A stretch of DNA of 64,000 bases from Agromyces subbeticus DSM 16689 (GCF_000421565.1 NZ_ATXG01000001.1:620001-684000); one strand, 5' to 3'. Positions 16,838-25,207 are shown, counted from the first letter of the stretch. Program-made: numbers and translations. The notes: a model not told the origin generated them from the letters alone.

Positions 16838-17374
16838 TCAGCGGATGGGCTTGCCCGTGATCTTGAAGTTCCGGCTGGCCGTGTCGCTCGTGTTGCCGGC
16901 GACATCGCTGGCGCGTGCGGCGATCGTGTGCTTTCCGTGCGCGGTGACGCCGAACGGGGCGGCGTACGCCTGCCAGACTCCGCCGTCGAGCGAGTACTCG
17001 ATCGACGCGACGCCGGATGCATCGTCGGCCGCGAGCACCGTCACGAGCACCTCGCCCTTGGCCTTGTACTCGTCGTGCTTGCCGTTGCTCTTGCCGGGCG
17101 ACTGCTCGCCGTCGCCCTTCGGCTTGCCGTTGCCGTTGCCGGGCGCCTCGGGCGCGTTCGCGTCGAACACGATCTGCAGTGTCGGCGCTTCGACATCGAT
17201 CGGTGCGATGCGCACGTCGACGCTCACGTCGGGCGAGTCGGACTCGGAGGCGAGCGCCGGCGATGCCGCGAAGCACAGGGCGCTCGCGAGCACGGCAGCG
17301 GGCACGATCGCCGCCAGTGCAGAACGTCGTCGGTGCGTGCGCGTGTGCGGTCGATGCGTGCCCATGCGTGTCAT
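16838..17374 (-). CDS. secreted protein with Ig-like (OmpL47-type) domain
   Basis: A 178-residue exported protein. A twin-basic N-region and hydrophobic core (about residues 18-42, ending ASPALAS) form a signal peptide. After it come a beta-rich stretch, a Gly/Asn/Lys-rich linker (GNGNGKPKGDGEQ) and a C-terminal domain with DDASGVASIEYSLDGG and ARASDVAGNTS. These are the hallmarks of bacterial Ig-like/OmpL47 repeats that follow surface enzymes. It overlaps the upstream DUF916-like gene by 4 bp, so the pair is probably co-translated. There is no catalytic motif; a surface-adhesion role is inference. Confidence 0.72.
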   Translation of the reverse strand: MTRMGTHRPHTRTHRRRSALAAIVPAAVLASALCFAASPALASESDSPDVSVDVRIAPIDVEAPTLQIVFDANAPEAPGNGNGKPKGDGEQSPGKSNGKHDEYKAKGEVLVTVLAADDASGVASIEYSLDGGVWQAYAAPFGVTAHGKHTIAARASDVAGNTSDTASRNFKITGKPIR

Positions 17375-18495
17375 GTGGTTCCCCCCGGAGCCTGATCGCG
17401 ATCGACGGAGCCGACCGATGACGTGGTTCGTTCGTCGCCGGGAACGCGGGCAGCCTCTTGCCGGCCGGCCTCGCGTGCCTGAACGATGAGCTGTTCGACC
17501 TGCTTCGCCCGGCGACGGCGGCCCCAGAGCAGCCCCGTCACGATGAGGGCGAGGGCGAGCAGGATGATGAGGTGCGGCCAGGGAATCGCCCAGACGGTGA
17601 CCTCGTGCACGGTCGGCGTGAGCTCCTGCTCAGAGCCGTCGGGAGTGATCACCGACTCGGTGATGGTGAGCGGCACCGTCACGACCCCGATCGGCCAGAC
17701 CTCGGGAAGGTCGATTCGAACGGTGCGGCGGTCGCCGGGCAGCAGCTCGATCGGTGCTGCGGCCTCGGTCTCGGCCTCGGGCACCCTGGCGTCGCCGTGC
17801 TCGGCGTAGCCCGACACCGCGAGGCGCACGTTGCCGGTGTTCTCGGTCGTGTAGTCGAGTTCGATCGCACCCGGTTCGAACGGGTTCCACGACGTGACGT
17901 AGTTCGCGGCGATGTCGATGTCGAGACCCGGCTCGACCGTGCCCGTGACGCGGGTCATCACCCGGAATCCGACGCGGCTCTCGACGCCGAGGCTGGTGCC
18001 GTCGCCGGCGCTCTGCGTCAGGATCGATGCCGCGATGCCGGCCGCGTGGTCGCCGGGGGTCGCGTCGTCGGGCACTGAGACGGTGAACGGCAGCACGACC
18101 GTGCCGCCCGCTGCCACGGTGACCTGGTCGTCGGCGCTGATCCACGTTCCGGCATCGACCGACTCCTGGTCGGAGGGAAGCATGTTGAATCGGCCGGTCG
18201 GGGTGAAGTACCCGTCGGCGGCGGTGATCGAGAATGTCACGTCGCGATCGCTGAAGTTCCTGACCGCGAGGTGCTCGGTCGCGGTCGCTCCGGGGTCGAG
18301 CTCGAGCTCGACCCACGAGCGGCCGTCGGGTGCGGTCTCGTCGGCGGGGCTCATCGCCCAGGTGACCGAGGACTCCTCGCCTTCGGCGGCGGCCGCCGGT
18401 GCAGCGAAGGCGCCGGCCATCGCGAGCGCGACACCGGCGATGGCGAGCAGTCTCGCGCCGGAGGTGCTGAACACGGCGAATCCGGCTCGGGCCAT
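17371..18495 (-). CDS. DUF916/WxL-associated-like membrane surface protein
   Basis: A 374-residue protein with a signal peptide, two immunoglobulin-like beta domains (about residues 40-170 and 190-310), a C-terminal membrane helix (HLIILLALALIVTGLLW) and a basic cytoplasmic tail. This layout matches the DUF916 group, which accompanies WxL surface proteins in Gram-positive bacteria. The ATG at 18495 follows AAGGAGAG at a good distance; the in-frame ATG at 18549 has no such site. Its partner downstream is an Ig-like secreted protein rather than a WxL protein, so the pair may be an actinobacterial counterpart. Confidence 0.75.
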   Translation of the reverse strand: MARAGFAVFSTSGARLLAIAGVALAMAGAFAAPAAAAEGEESSVTWAMSPADETAPDGRSWVELELDPGATATEHLAVRNFSDRDVTFSITAADGYFTPTGRFNMLPSDQESVDAGTWISADDQVTVAAGGTVVLPFTVSVPDDATPGDHAAGIAASILTQSAGDGTSLGVESRVGFRVMTRVTGTVEPGLDIDIAANYVTSWNPFEPGAIELDYTTENTGNVRLAVSGYAEHGDARVPEAETEAAAPIELLPGDRRTVRIDLPEVWPIGVVTVPLTITESVITPDGSEQELTPTVHEVTVWAIPWPHLIILLALALIVTGLLWGRRRRAKQVEQLIVQAREAGRQEAARVPGDERTTSSVGSVDRDQAPGGTT

Positions 18496-18614
18496 CTCAT
18501 CTCTCCTTCGACTGAGTCGGGCCGGCATCTTCGTCGAATGTCGAGCCACCCGGAGACAGCGTACGGGGTCGATGGCCCTGACCGCGCATGGTTCGGCCGA
18601 GGCGGAGCAGTCGG

Positions 18615-19082
18615 TCAGTCGCCGGCGGCTGAATCGCTGAGCCGGCCGAGCAACTCGGCGAACTTCTCGATCTCCTGCGGCTCCCAGGTTCCGAGCCGTT
18701 CGCGCAGCTCGGCCTGGTTCTCTCGCCGGATCGCGTTCACGCGTTCGATGGCAACCGGCGTCGCTGCGAGCAAGCGTGCCCGCGCATCGCGTTCGTCGAC
18801 GCGGGACTCGATGAGCCCGAGCTCTTCGAGCATGCGCACCTGACGGCTCAGCACGCTCTTGTCGGTGTGCAACTCCTCGGCGAGGGCGCCCGCGTGCGCG
18901 GGCCCCCTCGAGACGAGTGTCGACACGACCTTGTATCCCAAGGGCTGCAGATCGGGGTGCAGCTGGGTGGCGTACCGCTTCCAGTTGGCGCGAACCCGGT
19001 GGAACAGCCGGCCGAACTGCTGCTCCACTTCGGCGATGGCGCGCAGGGCGTCGGTGTCGGGTTCGACGGTCATGCCGGTCAT
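18615..19082 (-). CDS. MarR-family repressor of the adjoining exporter
   Basis: About 155 residues with the MarR dimerisation helices and winged helix (ALAEELHTDKSVLSRQVRMLEELGLIESRVDERDARARLLAATP). Its ATG at 19082 comes one base after the exporter stop (TAAGATG), and a second ATG at 19073 is also possible. It therefore lies in the exporter operon, downstream of the gene it should control. The exporter promoter carries an inverted repeat with TTGAC/GTCAA arms, a plausible MarR site, giving autoregulation of repressor and pump together with release by an exported drug. Confidence 0.9.
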   Translation of the reverse strand: MTGMTVEPDTDALRAIAEVEQQFGRLFHRVRANWKRYATQLHPDLQPLGYKVVSTLVSRGPAHAGALAEELHTDKSVLSRQVRMLEELGLIESRVDERDARARLLAATPVAIERVNAIRRENQAELRERLGTWEPQEIEKFAELLGRLSDSAAGD

Positions 19083-19083
19083 C

Positions 19084-20868
19084 TTAGGCTCGGCCGCCCC
19101 TGGGAGAGGCATCGGCAGCATCCGCGGCATTCGCCGCATTCGCCGCACCGGTGCCGACGGCGGGCAGCGCACCGGTGACCGGCACCGCCACTGCGCCCTC
19201 GGTCACCTCGAAGAGCTCTTCGCCGGCCTGCTCGAGCTCTCGCTCGAGGGGTGACCCTGAGCGCTCTTCGGCCTTCGCCCGCTGAATCGCGCTCTGCGTG
19301 CCGAGGTCGGCGTTGGGCAGGAAGATCACGGCGATGAGGGTGACGATCGCGAGCGGCACCGCGGCGAGGAAGACGGTGCCGACGCCCGTGCCGTATGCCG
19401 ACTCGACGATGACCCGCAGGAAGTCGGGCAGCGCGCTGATCTGCGGGATCGTGCCGCTCGAACCGAGTGCTTGCGCGGCCTCGGCCTGCTGCTCCGGCGG
19501 AAGCCCGCCGACACCGCTCTTGATGTTCTCGGCGACGACGGTGCCGAGGATCGATCCCATCACTGAGACGCCGATGGTGCCGCCGAGGCTGCGGAAGAAC
19601 GTGACGGCGCTCGTGGCGACGCCCATGTTCTTCACGGCGGTGGTGTTCTGCACGACGAGCACGAGGTTCTGCATGACCATGCCGACTCCGGCGCCGAGCA
19701 CGAACATCGAGACGCCCACGTACCAGAAGTTCGTGTCGTAGTGCAGTTGGGCGAGCAGCAACGTGCCGATGGTCAGGAGCACGCTGCCGAGCACCATGAA
19801 CGCCTTCCACTTGCCGCGGCGGCTCACGAGCGCGCCGATGACAGTGGAGGAGATGAGCACGCCGGCCATCATCGGAATGGTGAGGAGGCCCGACTCGGTC
19901 GGCGTCGCGCCGCGAGCGAGCTGCATGTACTGGCTGAGGAACACCGAGGTGCCGAACATCGCGACACCGACCGAGATCGACGCGATGACCGAGAGCGTGA
20001 ACGTGCGGCTCTTGAAGAGGCCCATCGGAATGACCGGCTCGGCGACCTTCAGCTCGACGATGACGGCGATGACGAGCAGCAGCACCGCAGCACCGACCAT
20101 GAGGAGGCTCGGCATCGAGGCCCACTCGAACTCGTTGCCCGCGAAGGTGACCCAGAGCAGCAGCAGCGAGACACCGGCCGAGATCAGCACGATGCCGAAG
20201 TAGTCGATCGAGACCTTCGTCTTCGGGCGCTTCGGCAGGTGCAGAGTGCGCTGCAGCAGGATGAGCGCGGCGACCGCGATGGGCAGGCCGACGAAGAAGT
20301 TCCAGCGCCACCCGAGGCTGTCGGTGATGACGCCGCCGAGCAGGGGGCCGCCGACGGTGGCGACGGCCATGACCGCACCGAACAGGCCGGCGTACTTGCC
20401 GCGCTCGCGCGGGCTGATGATGTCTGCCATCACGATCTGGCTGAGGGCGGCGAGACCGCCGGCGCCGAGGCCCTGGAAGACGCGCATCGTGATGAGCGTG
20501 CCGGCGTCTTGCGAGAAGCCGGCGAGTGCCGACGCGACCACGAAGATCACGAGTGCGAGCTGCAGCAGCAGCTTGCGATTGAAGAGGTCGGCGAGCTTGC
20601 CCCAGATGGGCGTCGAGACCGTGGTGGCGAGCAGGGTGGCCGTGACGACCCAGGTGAACGCCGACTGGTCGCCGCCGAGGTCGGAGATGATGACCGGCAG
20701 CGAGCTGCCGACGACGGTCGAGGCGAGCATCGACACGAACATGCCGAGCAGCAGGCCCGAGAGTGCGGTGAGCACCGCGCGGTGGGTCATGCCGCTCTCG
20801 GTGAGTTCGACGGATGCGGCCGCGTCGGGCTTCTTCTTGGGTGCGCGAGTGCGCGAGGCGAGTGCCAT
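19084..20868 (-). CDS. DHA2-family MFS multidrug exporter (EmrB/QacA type)
   Basis: A 594-residue transporter with about 14 membrane helices. Motif A appears as GKLADLFNRK. Motif C of drug:H+ antiporters appears around GPLLGGVITDSLGWRWNFFVGLP. The long cytoplasmic N-terminus starts MALASRTRAPKKKPD, and the C-terminal tail (about 100 residues, Ala-rich) is outside the fold. It should expel hydrophobic toxins in exchange for protons. AGGAG before the ATG and a near-consensus promoter (20900-20928) are visible upstream. It is co-transcribed with the MarR repressor. Confidence 0.93.
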   Translation of the reverse strand: MALASRTRAPKKKPDAAASVELTESGMTHRAVLTALSGLLLGMFVSMLASTVVGSSLPVIISDLGGDQSAFTWVVTATLLATTVSTPIWGKLADLFNRKLLLQLALVIFVVASALAGFSQDAGTLITMRVFQGLGAGGLAALSQIVMADIISPRERGKYAGLFGAVMAVATVGGPLLGGVITDSLGWRWNFFVGLPIAVAALILLQRTLHLPKRPKTKVSIDYFGIVLISAGVSLLLLWVTFAGNEFEWASMPSLLMVGAAVLLLVIAVIVELKVAEPVIPMGLFKSRTFTLSVIASISVGVAMFGTSVFLSQYMQLARGATPTESGLLTIPMMAGVLISSTVIGALVSRRGKWKAFMVLGSVLLTIGTLLLAQLHYDTNFWYVGVSMFVLGAGVGMVMQNLVLVVQNTTAVKNMGVATSAVTFFRSLGGTIGVSVMGSILGTVVAENIKSGVGGLPPEQQAEAAQALGSSGTIPQISALPDFLRVIVESAYGTGVGTVFLAAVPLAIVTLIAVIFLPNADLGTQSAIQRAKAEERSGSPLERELEQAGEELFEVTEGAVAVPVTGALPAVGTGAANAANAADAADASPRGGRA

Positions 20869-20886
20869 GGAGCTCCTGAAAATTGA

Positions 20887-20928
20887 TTGACTATCGTCAA
20901 CTATAAACAGATAGTAGACCTATGTCAA
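20887..20928 (-). promoter_or_regulatory. near-consensus promoter with MarR-type operator
   Basis: On the minus strand, TTGACA (20928-20923) is followed after 17 bp by TATAGT (20905-20900), an almost perfect vegetative promoter and unusually AT-rich for this sequence. Just downstream of the -10, TTGAC-TATC-GTCAA (20887-20900) is a perfect inverted repeat overlapping the expected transcription start. Repression by a dimer bound there would be efficient. The MarR protein encoded in the same operon is the obvious candidate. Confidence 0.82.
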
Positions 20929-20948
20929 CTAACGCCGGGGCCCGACGG

Positions 20949-21338
20949 TCACTCGATGACGGCGGTCGCCTCCAGTTCGACGAGCGCATCCGCTCGGCCG
21001 AGCGCGGCGACGACCAGCACCGTCAGCGCGGTCGGGTGCGGGCCCCAGACGCGTGCCGAAGCTGCATACCCCTCGTCGACCGATTGCCCGGCCGCCATGT
21101 AGACCGCGAGCCGCACGACGTTCGTCTGATCGGCGCCGGCCTCGGCGAGCACGGCGAGCACGTTCTTCAGCGCCTGCTCGGTCTGGGCGCCGAAGCCGCC
21201 GGGCACGATCGCGCCCGAGGAATCGGTGCCGTTCTGACCGCCGACGTGGATCGTGCGGTGCGCTCCGCTAACCAGCACGCCCTGGCTGAATGCCGGATTC
21301 GAGTGCAGACTCGCTGGGTTCAGGTGTGTGATCTCCAT
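20949..21338 (-). CDS. RidA-family protein lacking the usual active-site Arg
   Basis: A 129-residue YjgF/YER057c/UK114 (Rid) family protein starting MEITHLNPASLHS. The segment VWGPHPTALTVLVVAAL aligns with the conserved (G/E)HPPART region. The arginine that binds the imine/enamine carboxylate in RidA is replaced (PTAL instead of PART), so canonical 2-iminobutanoate deaminase activity is doubtful, and it is more like the Rid4-7 subfamilies. The gene is divergent from the rplJ leader. The frame extends upstream to 21767, but only the ATG at 21338 agrees with family length. Confidence 0.82.
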   Translation of the reverse strand: MEITHLNPASLHSNPAFSQGVLVSGAHRTIHVGGQNGTDSSGAIVPGGFGAQTEQALKNVLAVLAEAGADQTNVVRLAVYMAAGQSVDEGYAASARVWGPHPTALTVLVVAALGRADALVELEATAVIE

Positions 21339-21399
21339 ATCGGGAGTCTCTCTCCGTCCGCCGACATCGGCCAGCCCCGGCGGCGAGCGGTGCCTGATT

Positions 21400-21427
21400 T
21401 TGCAGATGCCGCGGCATCCGTTAGCCT
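21400..21427 (+). promoter_or_regulatory. rplJ-rplL promoter
   Basis: TTGCAG (21400-21405) and TAGCCT (21422-21427) are separated by 16 bp and lie just upstream of the conserved L10 leader, giving a transcription start near 21434. This is the expected position for the ribosomal-protein promoter. Confidence 0.6.
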
Positions 21428-21433
21428 GTACGG

Positions 21434-21570
21434 AGCCGAAGACCGCTGGTTGTCGTGCGCCTCGAGAGAGATGCCGACCGAAGTACTTGTGAAAGCAAGG
21501 GCCCGCGCAGGTGTGACGAAGACTTCCGGGTGACCGGCCAAGCTCCGCGCAACTGCGCCGGAGCTTTTTT
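21434..21570 (+). ncRNA. L10 leader of rplJ-rplL mRNA
   Basis: The 5' untranslated region before rplJ contains the conserved GCCGAAGACCGCTGGT segment (about 21434-21449) of the ribosomal protein L10 leader (Rfam L10_leader). A structured region and a U-tract hairpin follow. Ribosomal protein L10, as an L10-(L12)n complex, binds this structure and represses its own operon. The start is taken from the predicted promoter and the end from the hairpin; both are approximate. Confidence 0.75.
21540..21570 (+). terminator. attenuator hairpin before rplJ
   Basis: AAGCTCCG (21540-21547) pairs with CGGAGCTT (21559-21566) around a further CGCA/TGCG stem and runs into TTTTTT, a classic intrinsic terminator. 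It lies upstream of, not after, rplJ, so it is best read as a regulated attenuator coupled to the L10 leader. Confidence 0.8.
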
Positions 21571-21645
21571 CTTTCCCATTCACGTTCCAGCGCTCCAGGC
21601 CGTGCATCGCTCCCGCGGTGCACGTTGAAGACACAAGGAGTGGCC

Positions 21646-22161
21646 ATGGCGAACAAGGAAGCCTCGGTTGCCGAACTCACGAACCTGTTCGAGAGCTCGA
21701 CCGCCGTTCTGCTGACCGAATACCGCGGCCTCACTGTTGCCCAGCTCAAGACGCTGCGCAAGTCCATCAGTGAGGACGCGAGCTACGCCGTGGTGAAGAA
21801 CACGCTGACCAAGATCGCTGCGAACAAGGCCGGAATCTCGTCGTTCGACGACGAGCTCGCCGGTCCGTCCGCGATCGCATTCGTGCACGGTGACCCGGTC
21901 GCCGTCGCGAAGGCCCTGCGTACCTTCGCCAAGGCGAACCCCCTCCTCGTGGTCAAGGGCGGCTATTTCGATGGCAAGCCCCTGACCGCAGAAGAGGTAG
22001 GCAAGCTCGCCGACCTCGAGTCCCGCGAAGTGCTGCTGGCGAAGCTCGCCGGCGCATTCAAGGCCTCGCTGTTCGGAGCCGCATATCTGTTCAACGCACC
22101 GCTGTCGAAGGCCGTTCGCACGGTCGACGCGCTGCGTGAGAAGCAGGAGTCCGCTGCGTAG
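21646..22161 (+). CDS. rplJ: 50S ribosomal protein L10
   Basis: A 171-residue uL10, the base of the ribosomal stalk that holds the L7/L12 dimers and helps recruit elongation factors. The N-terminal RNA-binding domain includes [18 protein letters not shown] and [13 protein letters not shown]. The C-terminal helix (about residues 130-171) binds L12. The ATG at 21646 follows AAGGAG. It is first in a two-gene operon with rplL and is preceded by an autoregulatory leader with an attenuator hairpin. No rpoB follows rplL here. Confidence 0.97.
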   Translation: MANKEASVAELTNLFESSTAVLLTEYRGLTVAQLKTLRKSISEDASYAVVKNTLTKIAANKAGISSFDDELAGPSAIAFVHGDPVAVAKALRTFAKANPLLVVKGGYFDGKPLTAEEVGKLADLESREVLLAKLAGAFKASLFGAAYLFNAPLSKAVRTVDALREKQESAA

Positions 22162-22211
22162 GCGAGAGCCTGCGAAGCGGTGAGTACCCAAAGAATCTAA
22201 GGAGATAAATC

Positions 22212-22595
22212 ATGGCGAAGCTGTCCACTGAAGAGCTGCTCGAGCAGTTCAAGGGCCTGACCCTCATCGAGCTCTCGGAGTTCGTCAAGGCATTCGAGGA
22301 GACCTTCGAGGTCACCGCTGCTGCCCCCGTCGCCGTTGCCGGCGTTGCGGGCCCCGCGGCTGCTGCTGAAGAGGTCGAAGAGCAGACGGCGTTCGACGTC
22401 GTGCTCGAGGCCGCTGGCGAGAAGAAGATCCAGGTCATCAAGGTCGTCCGCGAGCTCACCTCGCTCGGCCTCGGCGAGGCCAAGGCCGTCGTCGACGGCG
22501 CTCCCAAGGCTGTGCTCGAGGGCGCAACCAAGGAAGCCGCTGACAAGGCCAAGGCTGCTCTCGAAGAAGCCGGCGCCACCGTCACCCTCAAGTAA
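22212..22595 (+). CDS. rplL: 50S ribosomal protein L7/L12
   Basis: A 127-residue bL12 with N-terminal dimerisation domain ([25 protein letters not shown]), Ala/Pro/Val hinge ([19 protein letters not shown]) and C-terminal factor-binding domain ([27 protein letters not shown]). It forms the stalk dimers bound to L10 and stimulates GTPase factors. AAGGAG sits upstream of the ATG. The stop is followed by a long perfect hairpin at 22651-22688. Confidence 0.97.
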   Translation: MAKLSTEELLEQFKGLTLIELSEFVKAFEETFEVTAAAPVAVAGVAGPAAAAEEVEEQTAFDVVLEAAGEKKIQVIKVVRELTSLGLGEAKAVVDGAPKAVLEGATKEAADKAKAALEEAGATVTLK

Positions 22596-22650
22596 TCCCG
22601 TCCCTCGCGAGAGGGTCGCTGCTTGAGGTGACTCGCGTCACCTGAACGAC

Positions 22651-22688
22651 ACGGATGCCCCGTGGCTCACGAGCCACGGGGCATCCGT
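22651..22688. terminator. 18-bp perfect hairpin terminator after rplL, repeated at 34400
   Basis: The arms 22651-22668 and 22671-22688 are exact reverse complements separated by AC. The site lies between convergent genes (rplL on plus, DUF4185-like on minus), so it can serve both. A 37-bp stretch (22653-22689) is repeated identically at 34400-34436. There is no U-tract. Confidence 0.78.
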
Positions 22689-22701
22689 CGTCTGTGCGCG
22701 C

Positions 22702-23838
22702 TCAGGCCGGGCAGTGGCCATTCGCGATCTTCGCGTCGACCTCGACGTAGCGGGGCCGGTAGTTGTCGACCTCCTCGTAGAGGTCGTTCGTGTCGAAGCT
22801 GTTCACGTTGTACGTGATGAGCAGGGTGTGTCCGTCACCGAGCTCCGGGTGGGCCTTCGCGTTGTACGTGAAGACGTTGCCCGAGGTCTCGGGGGTTCGG
22901 TAGAGCTCGGTCTTCCCGGTGAACGGGCCTTCGAGGCTCGCACTGCGATACATCACGATGCTCGCGCTGAGCGCCTCGGTCGCGTCGCCGGTTACGAGGG
23001 TGAAGCGCCCCTGGAAGTGGCTCACGCTGAACTCGTTCGACACGCCTTCGAGGATGCGCTTCGACGCGGCGGGGTCGTTCGTCCAGCCCGCGTCGCCGAG
23101 GTACTCCCACGGCTGCGTGGTGAGGCCGCCGGCGGGCACGCGAGCGAGGTGCGCGAACTTCTGCGCCTGCAGGTCTTCGACCCCGTACACATAGGTGTAG
23201 CCGTCGTCGGCGTTCTCGTAGATCGCCGACCCCCACTGCACCCCCTCCGACGGCACATCGTCGACCGAGACGAGCGCCATGCCGTCGAGGTCGAACGTGG
23301 CCACGGCGCTGCGGGCGAACCCGAAGTCCCACATGCCGTCGCCGGTGCGCTCGAACTCGAGCAGCATCACCTTGAGCTGCTCGCCTTCGACCGTCGCGTC
23401 GCCGTACCAGTACCAGTTGCGCATCTCGTCGCCGCCCTCGACGTGCACGAGCGAGGCGGGGGCGGCCTCGGTGCCTCCGGTGTGCGTGGTCAGAGCGCCG
23501 TGGTCGTCGACGATGATCGAATTGTGCACGAAGGGCGAGTCGAGCGGGCGGCCGTGGTCCTCGTCGACCTCGCCGAGGAAGGTGTCGGAGTAGATCCAGG
23601 CGACGCTGCCATCGGGGAGCGGCACGCTGTACGCGGAGTCGGCGCCGGTCCAGCGTCCGGCGGTGTCGCCGTAATCGCCGAATCGGTCGCGCAGTTCTTC
23701 GTTCACCGACGACGAGATGCGCGCGCAGCCCTCGGCTGCGGCGGCGGTGAGTGGTGCGGCGGTCGCGCCGAGCACGAGTGCTCCGGTCGCTGCCAGCAGC
23801 CCCAGTCGCCCGGCACGCGAGGTGGTTCGTCGAAGCAT
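22702..23838 (-). CDS. secreted DUF4185/DUF5005-like beta-propeller protein
   Basis: A 378-residue exported protein with signal peptide (about residues 1-36). The mature part contains SVPLPDGSVAWIYSDTFLGEVD, WYWYGDATVEGEQLKV, AIYENADDGYTYVYGVEDLQ and YNVNSFDTNDLYEEVDNYRPRY. These repeated beta-blade motifs resemble the five-bladed DUF4185/DUF5005 families found beside glycoside hydrolases. The binding or catalytic role is unknown. Its upstream region holds GTTAACGTTACC, a one-mismatch copy of the LacI-type operator of the neighbouring mannoside operon, so it probably belongs to the same regulon. Confidence 0.75.
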   Translation of the reverse strand: MLRRTTSRAGRLGLLAATGALVLGATAAPLTAAAAEGCARISSSVNEELRDRFGDYGDTAGRWTGADSAYSVPLPDGSVAWIYSDTFLGEVDEDHGRPLDSPFVHNSIIVDDHGALTTHTGGTEAAPASLVHVEGGDEMRNWYWYGDATVEGEQLKVMLLEFERTGDGMWDFGFARSAVATFDLDGMALVSVDDVPSEGVQWGSAIYENADDGYTYVYGVEDLQAQKFAHLARVPAGGLTTQPWEYLGDAGWTNDPAASKRILEGVSNEFSVSHFQGRFTLVTGDATEALSASIVMYRSASLEGPFTGKTELYRTPETSGNVFTYNAKAHPELGDGHTLLITYNVNSFDTNDLYEEVDNYRPRYVEVDAKIANGHCPA

Positions 23839-23902
23839 GGTGTGGCTCCCTTCCGGCGTCCTCGCCGGATCGGGGACTCGGTCGCGGATGCGAGCGAATC
23901 CT

Positions 23903-23914
23903 GTTAACGTTACC
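23903..23914. promoter_or_regulatory. LacI-type operator copy 1
   Basis: GTTAACGTTACC differs at one position from the perfect palindrome GGTAACGTTACC found at 25161-25172. It lies 65 bp upstream of the secreted DUF4185-like gene and 130 bp upstream of the divergent LacI gene, so it could control both. Confidence 0.7.
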
Positions 23915-24045
23915 AATAGCGGAGCGTAGCAGTGGCGCAGGAGCCCGACAAGGGCCGCGTGAGCGCGTCGAGCGGTCTCCGTGTCGGCGCGGTAGTAGCG
24001 TGAGAGCGGCCGGACGGGCGGCCGGGTGCGGAAGGATTCAGCCAG

Positions 24046-25098
24046 ATGTCCGAACTGACCCAGGGTGGTCGGCAGCCGACGATCAAAGAGGTCGCGGTGC
24101 ACGCCGGGGTCAGCCCCATGACGGTCTCGCGCACGCTCGCCGGCGGAGTCAATGTGCGTCCCGACCTGCAGGAGAAGGTGCTCGCGGCGGTGCGCGAGCT
24201 CGGGTACCACCGCAACGAGAACGCTCGCAGCCTTCGACCCGGGCAGACGAGCGGCCTCATCGGCGTCGCGATCACCAACCTCGGCAACCCCTACTACGGC
24301 AACTTCGCGCTGGGTGTCGAGGAGGTCGCCGCCGAGTACGGCCGACGCATCGTGCTCGGCAACACGGGTGAAGATCCCGCGCGCGAACGGCAGCTCATCG
24401 CCGACTTCATCGGCAGGCAGGTCGAGGGGCTCGTGCTCGTGCCGTCGGGGGGCGCTTCCGATCACCTGCAGCCCGAGCGACTCGGCGACGTTCCGATCGT
24501 GCTCGCGTCGCGCCGGGTCTACGGTCTCGATGTCGACGCCGTGCTGCTCGACGACGTCGGCGGCGCCTATCGCGGCACGAGGTCGTTGCTCGAGGCCGGG
24601 CACACTCGCATCGGCTTCCTCGGCAACGTACGCTCCGTCTTCACCGGACAGCGGCGATACGAGGGCTTCGCTCGCGCGCTGGCAGAGCGCGGCATCGAGC
24701 CCGACGAGGTGCTCGTGCAGCGCGACCAGCAGGAAGTCGATTCGGCTCGCGCGGCGATGCGGCGCCTGCTCGACCTCGACGATGCGCCGACGGCCGTGTT
24801 CAGCGCCAACAACCGGAACACCGTCGGCGCCTTGAAGGAGATCGGCCGCCGACTGCGCGCTGGGGCGGATGTCGCCGAGTTGCCGGCGATCGTCAGCTTC
24901 GACAACTTCGAGCTCGCCGAGCTCATGCCGGTGCCGGTCGCCGTGATCGACCACGACGCGCGCCAGCTCGGACGGGAGGCTGCGCGGCTGCTGCTCTCGC
25001 GCCTGAGTCCCGGTGGCCGACGAGTACCTGCGCGCCTCGTCGAGATGCCGGTCACGCTCTCGGCGTCGCCGGTACCGGTGGTGGTCTCCGGCGACTGA
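24046..25098 (+). CDS. LacI-family repressor of the mannoside-type regulon
   Basis: A 350-residue repressor. The DNA-binding helix-turn-helix IKEVAVHAGVSPMTVSRTLAG and hinge helix (NARSLRPGQT) are followed by a periplasmic-binding-like effector domain (LIGVAITNLGNPYYGNFALGVEE through DFNFE-type VSFDNFELAELMPVPVAVID). It is divergent from the secreted DUF4185-like gene and upstream of the ROK kinase gene. Related palindromes are found before itself, before the kinase and before the importer, so it is the likely local repressor of the whole 22702-34386 block. AAGGA precedes the ATG. The effector is probably a mono- or disaccharide, by inference. Confidence 0.92.
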   Translation: MSELTQGGRQPTIKEVAVHAGVSPMTVSRTLAGGVNVRPDLQEKVLAAVRELGYHRNENARSLRPGQTSGLIGVAITNLGNPYYGNFALGVEEVAAEYGRRIVLGNTGEDPARERQLIADFIGRQVEGLVLVPSGGASDHLQPERLGDVPIVLASRRVYGLDVDAVLLDDVGGAYRGTRSLLEAGHTRIGFLGNVRSVFTGQRRYEGFARALAERGIEPDEVLVQRDQQEVDSARAAMRRLLDLDDAPTAVFSANNRNTVGALKEIGRRLRAGADVAELPAIVSFDNFELAELMPVPVAVIDHDARQLGREAARLLLSRLSPGGRRVPARLVEMPVTLSASPVPVVVSGD

Positions 25099-25159
25099 AC
25101 GGGTCGGCGGCGGCCGGCCGGTCGGCGCCTCCGCTTGCGATGATCTGCGTGGTTCGCTA

Positions 25160-25173
25160 TGGTAACGTTACCA
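25160..25173. promoter_or_regulatory. LacI-type operator copy 2 (perfect palindrome)
   Basis: TGGTAACGTTACCA is a perfect 14-bp palindrome with the central CG typical of LacI-family sites. It sits 35 bp upstream of the ROK kinase start and after the LacI gene. It is the best copy of the four related sites in this region. Confidence 0.82.
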
Positions 25174-25207
25174 ACGATCGACACCCGCGACGAGGAGGAT
25201 GGGGCGC

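Noticed and set aside
19084..20868. Drug-resistance island
   Set aside because: One chromosomal MarR-regulated DHA2 pump with normal base composition and no mobile element does not make an island.
21646..22595. Complete rplJL-rpoBC cluster
   Set aside because: No rpoB follows; a hairpin and a minus-strand secreted-protein gene come next.
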